A stretch of DNA of 64,000 bases from Qingshengfaniella alkalisoli (GCF_007855645.1 NZ_CP042265.1:186001-250000); one strand, 5' to 3'; shown: positions 22,287 through 31,975, counted from the first letter of the stretch. Translations and numbers: made by a program. The notes: generated by a model from the letters alone, not told the origin.

Positions 22287-23084
22287 ATGGATTTCGACAA
22301 ACTCGAAGAAGTGATGCGCCGTTTGGCACTCGAAGCGGGCGACATCATCATGGATATCTACAATTCTGATGATTTCGAAGTGCGTTCCAAATCCGATGAG
22401 AGCCCTGTGACCGAGGCTGACGAAGCCGCAGATCGCCATATTCACGCGGGTCTGAAAGGGGCCTTCCCGGATACGTTGATCGTAACGGAGGAGCAGGCTG
22501 CCTCGCATGGGTCGCAGGCCGAGAATTTCTTAATTGTTGATCCACTGGATGGCACCAAGGAGTTCGTGAAGCGCCGCGGCGACTTCACAGTCAACATCGC
22601 TTATGTGGAAAACGGAGTTCCGGTGCGCGGTGTTGTCTATGCTCCTGCGAAGGATCGGCTGTTCTACACAATGGATGATGGCAATTCGGTCGAAGAGCTC
22701 GGGCCTTTCGATAAGGACGAGGCGGGCGTTCTGACACCACTGAAGGTGCGTTCGCCCGACAATGAGGCACTGCTCGTGGTGGCTTCCAAAAGCCATCGGG
22801 ATGCGGCGACGGACGACTATATCAATCGGTACAACGTGGCTGATATGAAAAGCGCGGGATCGTCGCTGAAGCTGTGTCTCGTCGCGTCTGGTGAAGCTGA
22901 TCTATATCCTCGTCTTGGTCGTACGATGGAATGGGATACTGCGGCTGGTGATGCCGTGTTGCGCGGGGCAGGCGGTCAAATGATCCGTTTCGATGATCAC
23001 GAGCCTTTCACCTATGGCAAAGAGCGCTATGAAAACCCCTTCTTCATCGCCTACGCGCCGGGCGTCGAACTGAAGAGCGCCTGA
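22287..23084 (+). CDS. cysQ: 3'(2'),5'-bisphosphate nucleotidase CysQ
   Basis: This 265-residue member of the inositol monophosphatase superfamily hydrolyses PAP to AMP and recycles the by-product of sulfate assimilation. The metal site is seen in VTEEQAA, DPLDGTKEFVKR and EWDTAAGDAVLRGAGG. The ATG at 22287 follows GGGGAAATA; an upstream TTG at 22260 is in frame but not needed. kdsB starts 11 bases after its stop. Confidence 0.93.
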   Translation: MDFDKLEEVMRRLALEAGDIIMDIYNSDDFEVRSKSDESPVTEADEAADRHIHAGLKGAFPDTLIVTEEQAASHGSQAENFLIVDPLDGTKEFVKRRGDFTVNIAYVENGVPVRGVVYAPAKDRLFYTMDDGNSVEELGPFDKDEAGVLTPLKVRSPDNEALLVVASKSHRDAATDDYINRYNVADMKSAGSSLKLCLVASGEADLYPRLGRTMEWDTAAGDAVLRGAGGQMIRFDDHEPFTYGKERYENPFFIAYAPGVELKSA

Positions 23085-23095
23085 AAGGACTTGCC

Positions 23096-23902
23096 ATGTC
23101 TGTAATGATTGTTATCCCCGCTCGCTACGCATCAACACGTTATCCCGGCAAGCCCTTGGTGCGGCTCAAGGCACCTGACGGGACGAACAAGACACTGATT
23201 GAACGGTCATGGGATGCGGCATGTGGGGTCACAGGGGTGGATCGAGTCGTCGTCGCCACCGATGACGACCGGATTCGCAGTGAGGCCGAGAATTTCGGGG
23301 CAGAAGTCTGTATGACGTCGCCCGAATGTGCGAACGGGACTGAGCGCTGCGCCGAAGTGTTGGACAAGATCGGCGGCGACGCGGAGGTCATCGTCAATTT
23401 GCAAGGGGATGCGCCTTTGACGCCCCATTGGTTTGTCGAAGATCTGATCGCGGGGTTGCGCTCAGACCCGGAGGCCGAGGTCGCTACGCCCGTGTTGCGC
23501 TGCGATGGTCGGGCGCTGAACGGTTTCCTGGAAGACCGCAGCGCTGGCCGGGTCGGCGGCACGACAGCGGTATTCTCGGCAGGTAAAAAGGCGCTCTATT
23601 TTTCCAAGGAGGTGGTGCCTTACACATCCATCAAATACGCCGACGATGACGAGACACCGGTATTCCATCATGTCGGTGTGTACGCCTATCGCCCCTCGGC
23701 CCTGTCGTCGTATCCGAGGCTCTCTGCGGGACCGCTGGAAAAACTGGAAGGGCTGGAGCAACTTCGGTTTCTGGAACATGGCCACCGGATTCTTTGCGTC
23801 GAGGTCAACGGGCGGGGTCGGCAATTCTGGGAACTGAACAACCCCGAAGATGTGCCAAAAATTGAGGCAATGTTGCGTGACATCGCGACTTCCGAAGAGT
23901 AA
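23096..23902 (+). CDS. kdsB: 3-deoxy-manno-octulosonate cytidylyltransferase
   Basis: This 268-residue enzyme forms CMP-Kdo from CTP and Kdo for lipopolysaccharide core synthesis. It has the nucleotidyltransferase start VIPARYASTRYPGKPLV, NLQGDAPL in the metal/substrate site and HVGVYAYR. It is slightly longer than the usual 245-255 residues because of an insert near APDGTNKT. It is co-directional with cysQ. Confidence 0.93.
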   Translation: MSVMIVIPARYASTRYPGKPLVRLKAPDGTNKTLIERSWDAACGVTGVDRVVVATDDDRIRSEAENFGAEVCMTSPECANGTERCAEVLDKIGGDAEVIVNLQGDAPLTPHWFVEDLIAGLRSDPEAEVATPVLRCDGRALNGFLEDRSAGRVGGTTAVFSAGKKALYFSKEVVPYTSIKYADDDETPVFHHVGVYAYRPSALSSYPRLSAGPLEKLEGLEQLRFLEHGHRILCVEVNGRGRQFWELNNPEDVPKIEAMLRDIATSEE

Positions 23903-24092
23903 ACTTGCTGGCTAGAAAATGTGCATCTGTGACAAGATCTGAATGATTTCATGACAGATCGCCAACCGCGGAAATTCTGTTACGTTTTCTTGTTCTGGTG
24001 ACGGAACATTCGCGCGTCGGTAGTGTTAGATGAAGCGAGTGGTGCAGCAGGTCTGCAAACCGCTAAATGAAGACCTCAAGGGTGAAGGCCAC

Positions 24093-24983
24093 ATGAAGAG
24101 ACAAGTCAGAAAAGCGATCTTCCCGGTTGCGGGGCTGGGAACACGATTCCTTCCTGCAACCAAGTCCATCCCGAAGGAAATCATGACGCTCGTAGACCGT
24201 CCGCTGATTCAATACGCGATCGATGAAGCGCGTGCTGCGGGTATTGAAGAGTTTATTTTCGTGACCTCGCGCGGCAAGTCGGCTCTGGAAGATTACTTCG
24301 ACTCTGCGCCTCAACTCGAAGAATCCCTGCACAAGAAGGGAAAGACTGACCTGCTGGCCGAGTTGGAGAAATCGGACATGCCTAGCGGTGCCATCGCCTA
24401 TGTGCGCCAACGCGAGCCAAAAGGTCTTGGTCATGCGGTTTGGTGCGGTCGCCGACTGTTGGGAGATGAGCCATTTGCGGTTCTGCTGCCCGATGACGTG
24501 ATTGCAGCGGAAAAACCCTGTTTGCAACAAATGGTCGAAGCTTATCAGGACACCGGTGGCTGTATGGTCGCTGCGATGGAAGTGCCGCAGGACAAGACGT
24601 CTTCCTATGGTATTCTGGATGTATCTGAAGATGACGGGCGTCTGGCGCGCGTCAAGCGTATGGTCGAAAAGCCCAAGGCAGAGGACGCTCCGTCCAATCT
24701 TGCCGTGATCGGGCGCTATATCTTGAACCCCGCCGTGATGGATAATCTCGACAAGCACAAGACAGGTGCGGGCGGAGAAATCCAGTTGACCGACGCAATC
24801 GCGGAAGAAATCGATAAGTCTGGTGTCTACGGTCTGCGCTTTGATGGGCAACGTTATGATTGTGGGTCCAAGGCCGGCTTCCTGCAAGCAACCGTCGCGT
24901 TTGGCCTGTCCCGTCCTGATCTTCAGGACGAATTCGGGGAGTTTCTTCGAAGCTACTTTCCAGCACGAGCAGCCGCAGAATAA
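24093..24983 (+). CDS. galU: UTP-glucose-1-phosphate uridylyltransferase
   Basis: This 296-residue enzyme makes UDP-glucose from UTP and glucose-1-phosphate. The signature PVAGLGTRFLPATKSIPKEIM is at residues 11-31, followed by GLGHAVWCGR and the catalytic region VLLPDDVI. The ATG at 24093 follows GAAGG; the frame open to 24030 has no family match. It is the first gene before the glucosylglycerate module and can supply its sugar donor. A hairpin follows the stop. Confidence 0.95.
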   Translation: MKRQVRKAIFPVAGLGTRFLPATKSIPKEIMTLVDRPLIQYAIDEARAAGIEEFIFVTSRGKSALEDYFDSAPQLEESLHKKGKTDLLAELEKSDMPSGAIAYVRQREPKGLGHAVWCGRRLLGDEPFAVLLPDDVIAAEKPCLQQMVEAYQDTGGCMVAAMEVPQDKTSSYGILDVSEDDGRLARVKRMVEKPKAEDAPSNLAVIGRYILNPAVMDNLDKHKTGAGGEIQLTDAIAEEIDKSGVYGLRFDGQRYDCGSKAGFLQATVAFGLSRPDLQDEFGEFLRSYFPARAAAE

Positions 24984-24986
24984 TCC

Positions 24987-25850
24987 ATGACAGTTGAGAC
25001 GCCCGGCATTGCCGGGCGTTCTTCTATCGCTGGCGAAGAGGTCCCGAAAGATTTGCTGCCCTCGCAAGGACATACCATTCCAATCCTTGTGTTCTCTGAT
25101 CTTGATGGAACGCTCATTGACCACCACAGCTATGATTTTTCGTCCGCACGCCCTGCATTGGATGCGTTGCGGGACTTGGGCGCGGGCGTCGTGCTCAGCA
25201 GCAGCAAGACAGCGGCGGAAATCGCGGTTATTCGGGAGGCTATGGGGCTAAGCAGTTGGCCTGCAATCGTCGAAAACGGGGCAGGTGTTCTGGAAGCTCG
25301 GGCGCAGCCTGATGACGACCAATGGGGTTACCAACGGCTCCGTAGTTTGCTGGATGCTCTGCCGGAAACGCTTCGATCACAGTTCATCGGTTTCGGGGAT
25401 ATGTCGGCCGAACAGCTTGTGGAAGCAACTGGCCTGACGGTCCCGGCAGCGAAGCTTGCCAAGCAGCGTAGTTATTCCGAACCAGGCCTGTGGACGGGCA
25501 AGAAAGAAGACCGGCAGGCTTTTCTGGATGCTCTTGCAGAGCACGGCGTCAGCGCGCGATCAGGCGGGCGGTTTCTTACATTGTCATTCGGCGGAACCAA
25601 GGCGGATCAGATGCTGGCGCTCATCCGCAGGTTTGACCCGTGTCACACAGTTGCGCTGGGTGACGCGCCGAATGATGTCGAGATGCTGGAAACGGCAGAC
25701 CACGGCTTTGTCGTCGCCAACCCGGACTCGCCCGAGCTACCTGAGCTTGATGGCGAAACGGCCGGGCGCATTCAGCGAACGAAATTGGCTGGACCCGCCG
25801 GTTGGAACGCCGCCATACTGGAATTGTTGTATAAACTGGAACTGACCTAG
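24987..25850 (+). CDS. HAD-IIB phosphatase, mannosyl/glucosyl-3-phosphoglycerate phosphatase type
   Basis: This frame of 287 residues encodes a HAD-IIB phosphatase: motif I SDLDGT at 37-42, motif II SSSKTAAE near 71 and motif IV GDAPNDVEML near 224. The family hydrolyses glycosyl-3-phosphoglycerate to the compatible solute. With galU upstream and a glycosyl-3-phosphoglycerate synthase-like gene downstream, the likely product is glucosylglycerate. The true start is uncertain: the ATG at 24987 is followed at once by the galU hairpin, and the first 30 residues (MTVETPGIAG...) do not look like the family. A start near the AAGGACAT at about 25068 would begin just before PILVFSDLDGT. Confidence 0.82.
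   Translation: MTVETPGIAGRSSIAGEEVPKDLLPSQGHTIPILVFSDLDGTLIDHHSYDFSSARPALDALRDLGAGVVLSSSKTAAEIAVIREAMGLSSWPAIVENGAGVLEARAQPDDDQWGYQRLRSLLDALPETLRSQFIGFGDMSAEQLVEATGLTVPAAKLAKQRSYSEPGLWTGKKEDRQAFLDALAEHGVSARSGGRFLTLSFGGTKADQMLALIRRFDPCHTVALGDAPNDVEMLETADHGFVVANPDSPELPELDGETAGRIQRTKLAGPAGWNAAILELLYKLELT
24999..25025 (+). terminator. Terminator-like hairpin after galU, inside the 5' end of the next frame
   Basis: ACGCCCGGC (24999-25007) pairs perfectly with GCCGGGCGT (25011-25019) around ATT, followed by TTCTTCT. It lies 16 bases after the galU stop and 12 bases into the longest version of the phosphatase gene. Confidence 0.7.
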
Positions 25851-25860
25851 GAGTGCAGAC

Positions 25861-27081
25861 ATGGCCGATTTTCATCAGAACGGGAACATCGCGACCATCC
25901 ATAATCTGCGCACACGGTCAGTTGAAGAGCTCCATTACGAGTTGGAGACTTTTGCCCAGACCCGAAAGATTTCGCTGATCCTGCCTTGCCTGTTCTCGGA
26001 GTTGGAAGGCCCCGCCCTCAGTAACATCCTCAAGGAATTGTCCGAGGTTCCGTATCTGCATCGCATCATCATCGGTCTGGATCGTGCGACTGAGGAACAG
26101 TACCGATACGCGCGCGAATTTTTCTCGATTCTTCCGCAAAACCATATCGTGATCTGGAACGACAGCCCGCGAATGTTGGAACTCGGTGATCGGCTGGACA
26201 CGATCGGGTTGGCACCGCAGGAGCCGGGCAAAGGGAAGAATGTCTGGTCCTGCCTGGGCTATCTGATTGCGTGCTCTGACAGTGCCATCATGGCGCTGCA
26301 TGACTGCGATATTGTCACCTATGACAAAGAGATGTTGGCGCGCCTGGTCTATCCGGTCGCAAATCCGAATTTCTCCTACCAGATGGCAAAGGGCTATTAC
26401 CCACGAGTTGGCGATGGGAAGCTGAACGGAAGAGTAACCCGTCTGCTTGTCAGCCCGCTTCTGGTGGCACTGAAAAAAGTCATCGGCGATCGCGAATACA
26501 TCAGCTACCTGCACAGTTTCCGGTATCCATTATCGGGCGAATTCGCCATGCGTACTGCCATGTTGCCGGATCTGCGCGTGCCTTCGGATTGGGGGCTGGA
26601 AATCGGCGTGTTGTCGGAGGCGTGGCGCAACCTTGCCCCACGCGCGGTGTGCCAAGTGGAGATTTCCGATGCCTATGACCACAAGCATCAGGACTTGAGC
26701 GAGAACGACTCCAATGCCGGGCTAAGCCGCATGTCCACCGACATCTGCAAGGCAGTGTTCCGCAAACTTGCTGCCGATGGTACTGTGTTCACATCGCATG
26801 TTTTCCGAACGCTGAAGGCGACCTACTACCGCTGTGCGCTGGACATGCTGGAGGCCTACTACAACGACGCGAAAGCGAACGGCCTGCAGATCGACCGGCA
26901 CAAGGAAGAAAAGACCATCGAGCTGTTCTCCGAGAACCTGATGCGGGCCGGTCAGAGTTTCTTGGAAAACCCGCATGAGGTGCCCTTCATCGCAACATGG
27001 AACCGCGTGCAGTCAGCCGATCCCAACTTTCTGGGCGATCTGAAGGCGGCGGCGTTGGCGGATCAGTCGGAGTTCACCTGA
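25861..27081 (+). CDS. Glucosyl-3-phosphoglycerate synthase-like glycosyltransferase
   Basis: This 406-residue GT-A glycosyltransferase has an N-terminal nucleotide-sugar fold (KISLILPCLFSELEG) and the metal-binding DxD in LHDCDIVTYD near residue 148. A C-terminal acceptor part carries GLEIGVLSEAW and DHKHQDLSEND. It resembles the NDP-glucose:3-phosphoglycerate glucosyltransferase branch found next to HAD-IIB phosphatases. Predicted product: glucosyl-3-phosphoglycerate, dephosphorylated by the upstream gene. A GGAGTGCAG ribosome-binding site sits before the ATG, 10 bases after the previous stop. The end overlaps the convergent GH13 gene by 8 bases. Confidence 0.8.
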   Translation: MADFHQNGNIATIHNLRTRSVEELHYELETFAQTRKISLILPCLFSELEGPALSNILKELSEVPYLHRIIIGLDRATEEQYRYAREFFSILPQNHIVIWNDSPRMLELGDRLDTIGLAPQEPGKGKNVWSCLGYLIACSDSAIMALHDCDIVTYDKEMLARLVYPVANPNFSYQMAKGYYPRVGDGKLNGRVTRLLVSPLLVALKKVIGDREYISYLHSFRYPLSGEFAMRTAMLPDLRVPSDWGLEIGVLSEAWRNLAPRAVCQVEISDAYDHKHQDLSENDSNAGLSRMSTDICKAVFRKLAADGTVFTSHVFRTLKATYYRCALDMLEAYYNDAKANGLQIDRHKEEKTIELFSENLMRAGQSFLENPHEVPFIATWNRVQSADPNFLGDLKAAALADQSEFT

Positions 27082-28822
27082 CGCGGTTCGTGATCCAGCG
27101 GCATTGATAGGGGGAGAGCGTGAAAGGCTCGTCCGTGGCCTCGATTTTTTCGCCGTTCAGTATGTCGATCCAGTCCTCATCTTCGATCAGGTTTATGCTC
27201 CATGGTGCGATGAAAACCTCGTCGCCGCTGACATTGTGCAAGGCGAAAATGGACTGATCGCGGTCAAGGCTCTGTCGCCATAGGCCGAAGACCCTCTCGT
27301 CCAGAGCCAGCGTGAACTGCGTGGCGTTGGGATGAAATGCGGACTGCCGCGCGCGCAATTTGATCCTGCGCGACATCTCGGTCAGCACGATTGATTGGTC
27401 GGAGTGCTCTTCCGCCAGTAGTTCCAGCAAGGCCGGATAGTCCCATTTGTGGCGGTTGATCGCACGGCTCATCCCGCGATGCCTGACCTGTTCATGGTCG
27501 TTTGGCGTGGCCAGCAGCGAATGGATGTAAAAGGCCGGGATACCTTCCAGCGACATTACTATGGTTTGTGAGCAAAGGAAGCGGTCGATCTTTTTATCAT
27601 CATCATCTTCAAACGTCCGCGTCATGGCGTCGAAAAAGGTGGTGTTCAGTTCGTAGGGCGATTGCGTCCCATCGGGCAGGGTACGCATCGACACTAGACC
27701 ACCAATCTGTTGGACGGTCTCGATCATCTTCGTGATCTCGTCTTGCGGCAAAACGCCCTCGGCTGGTCGCATCCCGATCCCATCATGGCTGGCGGTGAAG
27801 TTCAGATACGCGCAACCAAGCTGGGCCGGAGGCATCCCGCTTTGCCATCGGTTCAGGTAGCGTGCGCTGCCGGACATCATCGCATGCAGGATCAGCGGTG
27901 GCAGCGGGAAGTTGTAGACCGCGTGCGCCTCGTTCCGGTTGCCGAAATAGCTGAGGTTTTCTGCCTTGGGCACATTGGTTTCTGTCAGCAGAATGATAGT
28001 CTCGGTGGTGAAATCGCAAAGCAGTCGCATTAGCCGCACGATGGCGTGTGTTTGCGGAAGGTGGATGGAGGGAGTCCCGAGTTCCTTCCAGATGAAGGCA
28101 ACCGCATCCAGACGTAAAGTGCGAACACCATTGTCGATATGCAGCCGGATAACGCGCAGCATCTCCATTAGGACTTCGGGGTTCCGGAAGTTCAGATCTA
28201 TCTGGTCGTGGCTGAAGGTGCACCAAACATGACGCGGGCCGGACGTGGTGTCTACCTTTCGTAACAATGGCGTTGTCCGGGGCCTGACGGTCGCGCTGAG
28301 GTCATCATCCGGCGCAGCCTCGAAGAAAAAGTGATCATAGGGTGCTTTGCCTTGACGATAGTCATTGAACCATTTGCCTTGGCTCGAAACATGGTTAAGC
28401 ACCAGATCCGACATCAGGTGAAAATCCGCAGCGATCCGATTGATATCTGTCCATTCGCCGAGTTGCGGGTTCACCATCCGGTAGTCCGTGACCGCAAACC
28501 CGTCATCTGAAGTGTAGGGAAAAAACGGCAAAATGTGGACGCCGTTGACCACCCCCTTCAGATTGTTCAGCAGAAAGTCGTGCAGTAGGTCCAGCGGTTT
28601 GTGCTCACCGTCAACGATCGAGTTGCCATAGGTGATCAGCACCGCGTCATGTTCCGACCAAAGGTTGTTGCCGGGCATGCGTGACCGTTTACGCATATGG
28701 GTGCCGGCAGGCCAGAACGCCTCTATCACCTGCGCTGTCAGCGCGTCGGCGTCGTGGTCCGGATAGATGAAGCGAAGCAGCTCGGAAAGCTTATGGTGAA
28801 ATGTCGGCGATACAGCAGTCAT
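27074..28822 (-). CDS. GH13 subfamily 18 sugar phosphorylase (glucosylglycerate/sucrose phosphorylase type)
   Basis: This 582-residue protein is a GH13 barrel with the sucrose-phosphorylase layout: LPFFPYTSDDGFAVTDY near the N-terminus, nucleophile Asp239 in RTLRLDAVAFIW, acid/base Glu281 in LLTETNVP and the third acid in ASHDGIGMRP. Subfamily 18 includes sucrose, glucosylglycerol and glucosylglycerate phosphorylases (E. coli YcjM is a glucosylglycerate phosphorylase). Next to the synthase and phosphatase, glucosylglycerate breakdown is the most economical guess. It is convergent with the synthase and divergent from the FAD oxidase. Confidence 0.85.
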   Translation of the reverse strand: MTAVSPTFHHKLSELLRFIYPDHDADALTAQVIEAFWPAGTHMRKRSRMPGNNLWSEHDAVLITYGNSIVDGEHKPLDLLHDFLLNNLKGVVNGVHILPFFPYTSDDGFAVTDYRMVNPQLGEWTDINRIAADFHLMSDLVLNHVSSQGKWFNDYRQGKAPYDHFFFEAAPDDDLSATVRPRTTPLLRKVDTTSGPRHVWCTFSHDQIDLNFRNPEVLMEMLRVIRLHIDNGVRTLRLDAVAFIWKELGTPSIHLPQTHAIVRLMRLLCDFTTETIILLTETNVPKAENLSYFGNRNEAHAVYNFPLPPLILHAMMSGSARYLNRWQSGMPPAQLGCAYLNFTASHDGIGMRPAEGVLPQDEITKMIETVQQIGGLVSMRTLPDGTQSPYELNTTFFDAMTRTFEDDDDKKIDRFLCSQTIVMSLEGIPAFYIHSLLATPNDHEQVRHRGMSRAINRHKWDYPALLELLAEEHSDQSIVLTEMSRRIKLRARQSAFHPNATQFTLALDERVFGLWRQSLDRDQSIFALHNVSGDEVFIAPWSINLIEDEDWIDILNGEKIEATDEPFTLSPYQCRWITNRVR

Positions 28823-29078
28823 GTGAACATGATTGAGGAACTCCGTCGCAGATGAAAACCAGAAGCTGTTGAGACGCAGCCAAAAATGTCATGACGCTGC
28901 TGTGGGTGCTCGCGCCGTGAACGAAATTTGTGCAATGTCGGTGCGGCAGCAAGGATTTCAGGATCTACGGCGGTGTGAGTTCCCGTCTCGAAGACACATT
29001 GTTCCGTCAATCGCTGCTGGTCTTGAAACAGCCCACAAAGATCGGCAAGGATCTCGCAAAACAGGCAGGCAGGTAGAC

Positions 29079-30347
29079 ATGACGAACGAGTCGCTGAACC
29101 TTTGGGAATGTTCCTCGGGGGCGCAAGTGAGCACGGCAGAACTGACCCAAGACTTGACGGCTGATGTCGTGATCATCGGTGCTGGGTTCACAGGGCTAAG
29201 TGCGGCGCTGCATCTGGCGAAGGCGGGAGCATCTGTTTGTCTTCTTGAGGCCAGGACCATTGGGTTCGGCGGGTCTGGGCGCAATGTAGGGTTGGTGAAT
29301 GCAGGTCTTTGGACGCCCCCGGACCAGATCTCGGAAACCATCGGCGCGCAACCAGCAGAGCGGTTGATTGGTCGGCTGGGAAATGCACCGGACTTGGTGT
29401 TTGGGCTGATTGACGAACACTCTATTGATTGTCAGGCGACGCAACGGGGGACGCTGCATTTGGCGCATGCGCCACGGGGCGTTCGTGACTTGCAATCGCG
29501 CCACGACCAGTTGGTGAAGCACGGCGCGCCGGTACGCATTCTGGACCGCTACGAGACCCGCGCACGGACAGGGAGCGAGGCATTCTTCGGAGCTTGTCTT
29601 GACCCCCGTGCCGGAACGGTTCAACCGCTTGCCTATGCCAAGGGGTTGGCCCGCGCAGCCATCAAGGCAGGCGCGCAGGTCTTTCAACACACACCTGCTT
29701 TGGACATCACGTCCGGAAACGACCATTGGCTCGTCAAGACGCGGAAACACCGTGTTGCAGCGCGACATCTGGTTCATGCGACGAATGCCTATGAGACGCG
29801 ACCTTCTGATCGGGCGCGGTTCACTCCGGTTTTCTATTCTCAATTTGCAACCCGACCCTTGCCTGATGCTTTGCGTAAAGATGTGCTTCCAGGCGGTGAA
29901 GGGTGCTGGGATACGGCACTGGTGATGAGCTCGTTCCGGATGGATGCCCAAGGGCGACTGGTACTTGGGGGGATGGGACGGCTTGATGGCTCATGCGGTG
30001 CCGTTCACCATGGTTGGGCGCGCCGCAAGTTGCGTCTTTTGTTTCCGCGTTTGGGCGATGTCCCGTTCGAGTTCGAATGGTGCGGTCGCATTGCGATGAC
30101 GGGCGACCACCTTCCGCGTATAGAGCGGATGGGCGAAAACGCGGTGTCCATTTATGGGTATAGTGGCCGAGGCATTGCGCCGGGAACGTTGTTCGGTAAA
30201 TCGGTTGCAGACTGGATCATCACGGGGGACAAGGATGTGCTGCCGGTGGAGATGTCGCCGCCGCGATTTGAAAGCTGGCCGCGTGCAAAAGAGGCCTTCT
30301 TTGACATGGGCAGCGCCGCTGCCCATGTCGTTGCAGCACGGTTCTGA
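29079..30347 (+). CDS. FAD-dependent amino-acid oxidase, AmaA/PuuB type
   Basis: This 422-residue DAO-family flavoprotein has the dinucleotide fold DVVIIGAGFTGLSAALHLAKAG near residue 30, then LLEARTIGFGGSGRNVGLVN. It ends with IYGYSGRGIAPGTLFG in the FAD-binding C-terminal part. Relatives oxidise gamma-glutamylputrescine or L-pipecolate. Because an aminoadipate/P6C semialdehyde dehydrogenase abuts it tail to tail, an AmaA-like L-pipecolate oxidase is favoured. The ATG at 29079 follows GCAGGTAG; the open frame upstream to 28833 is low-complexity leader. Confidence 0.75.
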   Translation: MTNESLNLWECSSGAQVSTAELTQDLTADVVIIGAGFTGLSAALHLAKAGASVCLLEARTIGFGGSGRNVGLVNAGLWTPPDQISETIGAQPAERLIGRLGNAPDLVFGLIDEHSIDCQATQRGTLHLAHAPRGVRDLQSRHDQLVKHGAPVRILDRYETRARTGSEAFFGACLDPRAGTVQPLAYAKGLARAAIKAGAQVFQHTPALDITSGNDHWLVKTRKHRVAARHLVHATNAYETRPSDRARFTPVFYSQFATRPLPDALRKDVLPGGEGCWDTALVMSSFRMDAQGRLVLGGMGRLDGSCGAVHHGWARRKLRLLFPRLGDVPFEFEWCGRIAMTGDHLPRIERMGENAVSIYGYSGRGIAPGTLFGKSVADWIITGDKDVLPVEMSPPRFESWPRAKEAFFDMGSAAAHVVAARF

Positions 30348-31865
30348 TCAGTCGATGTCGAACACAACGCCCTGAGCAAGCGGCAGTTCGCGCGAATAGT
30401 TGATCGTGTTCGTGGCACGGCGCATATACGCTTTCCATGCATCCGACCCGCTTTCTCGACCGCCGCCGGTTTCTTTCTCGCCACCGAACGCGCCGCCGAT
30501 TTCTGCGCCTGACGTGCCGATATTGACGTTCGCAATTCCGCAATCGGACCCGGCAGCGGACAGGAATTGTTCCATCTCACGTAAATCGGTCGTGAAGATC
30601 GCCGACGACAGCCCCGCCGCTACGGCATTATGATCTGCGATAGCTTCCTCCAGATCGGTGTAGCGCATGACGTAAAGGATTGGTGCGAAGGTTTCCTCGA
30701 CCACGGGGCCGGTTTGCGACGGCATCTCCACGATCGCGGGTTTCACGTAGAACGCAGCGTCGGTTTCCACTTCCAACCGCTCGCCGCCATGCACCGTGCC
30801 GCCGGCATTTTTCGCGGCGCTCAGCGCCGACTGCATGCCGTCAAACGCGTCTTTGTCTATCAAGGGTCCAACCAGAACGTTCTCGGTCAGCGGATTGCCG
30901 ACGGATACGGACGCGTAGGCCTTCTTGAGACGCGGGACCAGATCGTCGTATACATCGGCATGCACGAAGAGGCGGCGTGTCGTCGTGCAACGCTGTCCCG
31001 CTGTGCCCATCGCCCCGAACGCGACGGCACGCAGCGCCATGTCCAGATCGGCAGACGGCGTCACGATGCCCGCGTTGTTGCCGCCAAGTTCCAGAATGCA
31101 GCGACCGAAACGTTCGGCGACGCGGGGCCCGACGATACGCCCCATCCGGGTCGATCCAGTCGCGGACACTAGCGCGACCTGTGGATTATCGACCAGTGCC
31201 TGCCCTACATCAGCGGCACCGATTACCACCTGTGAAAGGTTCTCCGGCGCATCACCGAAGCGTTTGAGCGCGCGGTCCAGAATGGCTTGGCAGGCCAGCC
31301 CGGTAAGGGGCGTTTTCTCCGAGGGTTTCCACACCACGCTGTTGCCGCAAACGAGCGCGATTGCCGTGTTCCACGACCACACGGCGACCGGGAAGTTGAA
31401 GGCTGAAATCACGCCCACCACACCGAGGGGATGCCAGGTTTCCATCATGCGGTGCCCTGGACGTTCCGTGGCTATGGTCAGACCGTAGAGTTGACGAGAC
31501 AGACCGACCGCAAAGTCGCAGATGTCAATCATTTCCTGTACTTCGCCCGCGCCCTCAGACGGGCTTTTGCCAGCTTCGATGGACACGAGGCGTCCCAGAT
31601 CATCCTTGGCGGCGCGCAACTCTTCTCCGAACAGCCGCACCAACTCGCCGCGCTTGGGGGCGGGCGTCGTGCGCCAAGCCAAAAACGCTGCATGCGCCTT
31701 TGCGATTGAGGTTGCGGTGCTATCCGCGGTGTCGGGTGTGACTGATGCAACGGCCTCACCGGTGACGGGGCTGAAGCTGTCCATGGAGCCGTCGGTGTAG
31801 CGTGTGGCAGTGACCCCGAAACGGGAAAGAATTTCGTGGGCGTCTGACTTGAGAGATTGCGGCAT
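30348..31865 (-). CDS. amaB: L-aminoadipate semialdehyde / piperideine-6-carboxylate dehydrogenase (ALDH7)
   Basis: This 505-residue aldehyde dehydrogenase of the antiquitin class has ISAFNFPVAVWSWN, ATGSTRMG, ELGGNNAGIV and catalytic Cys in GTAGQRCTTTRRLFVH, the diagnostic class-7 segment. It oxidises 2-aminoadipate semialdehyde (in equilibrium with P6C) to 2-aminoadipate in lysine/pipecolate catabolism. The ATG at 31865 follows AAAGGA; an upstream ATG at 31922 overlaps the divergent promoter. Its stop directly abuts the oxidase stop. The LysR gene is divergent. Confidence 0.88.
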   Translation of the reverse strand: MPQSLKSDAHEILSRFGVTATRYTDGSMDSFSPVTGEAVASVTPDTADSTATSIAKAHAAFLAWRTTPAPKRGELVRLFGEELRAAKDDLGRLVSIEAGKSPSEGAGEVQEMIDICDFAVGLSRQLYGLTIATERPGHRMMETWHPLGVVGVISAFNFPVAVWSWNTAIALVCGNSVVWKPSEKTPLTGLACQAILDRALKRFGDAPENLSQVVIGAADVGQALVDNPQVALVSATGSTRMGRIVGPRVAERFGRCILELGGNNAGIVTPSADLDMALRAVAFGAMGTAGQRCTTTRRLFVHADVYDDLVPRLKKAYASVSVGNPLTENVLVGPLIDKDAFDGMQSALSAAKNAGGTVHGGERLEVETDAAFYVKPAIVEMPSQTGPVVEETFAPILYVMRYTDLEEAIADHNAVAAGLSSAIFTTDLREMEQFLSAAGSDCGIANVNIGTSGAEIGGAFGGEKETGGGRESGSDAWKAYMRRATNTINYSRELPLAQGVVFDID

Positions 31866-31975
31866 GTAGGGTCCTTTCAACGCAGTTGCGTTTCGCGATG
31901 GTTTTGTTGATGCCCGTAGCATATTACTTGGGACAGTAAACGCGATGATTTCTATTCAGTTGATGCGAAAACGAC

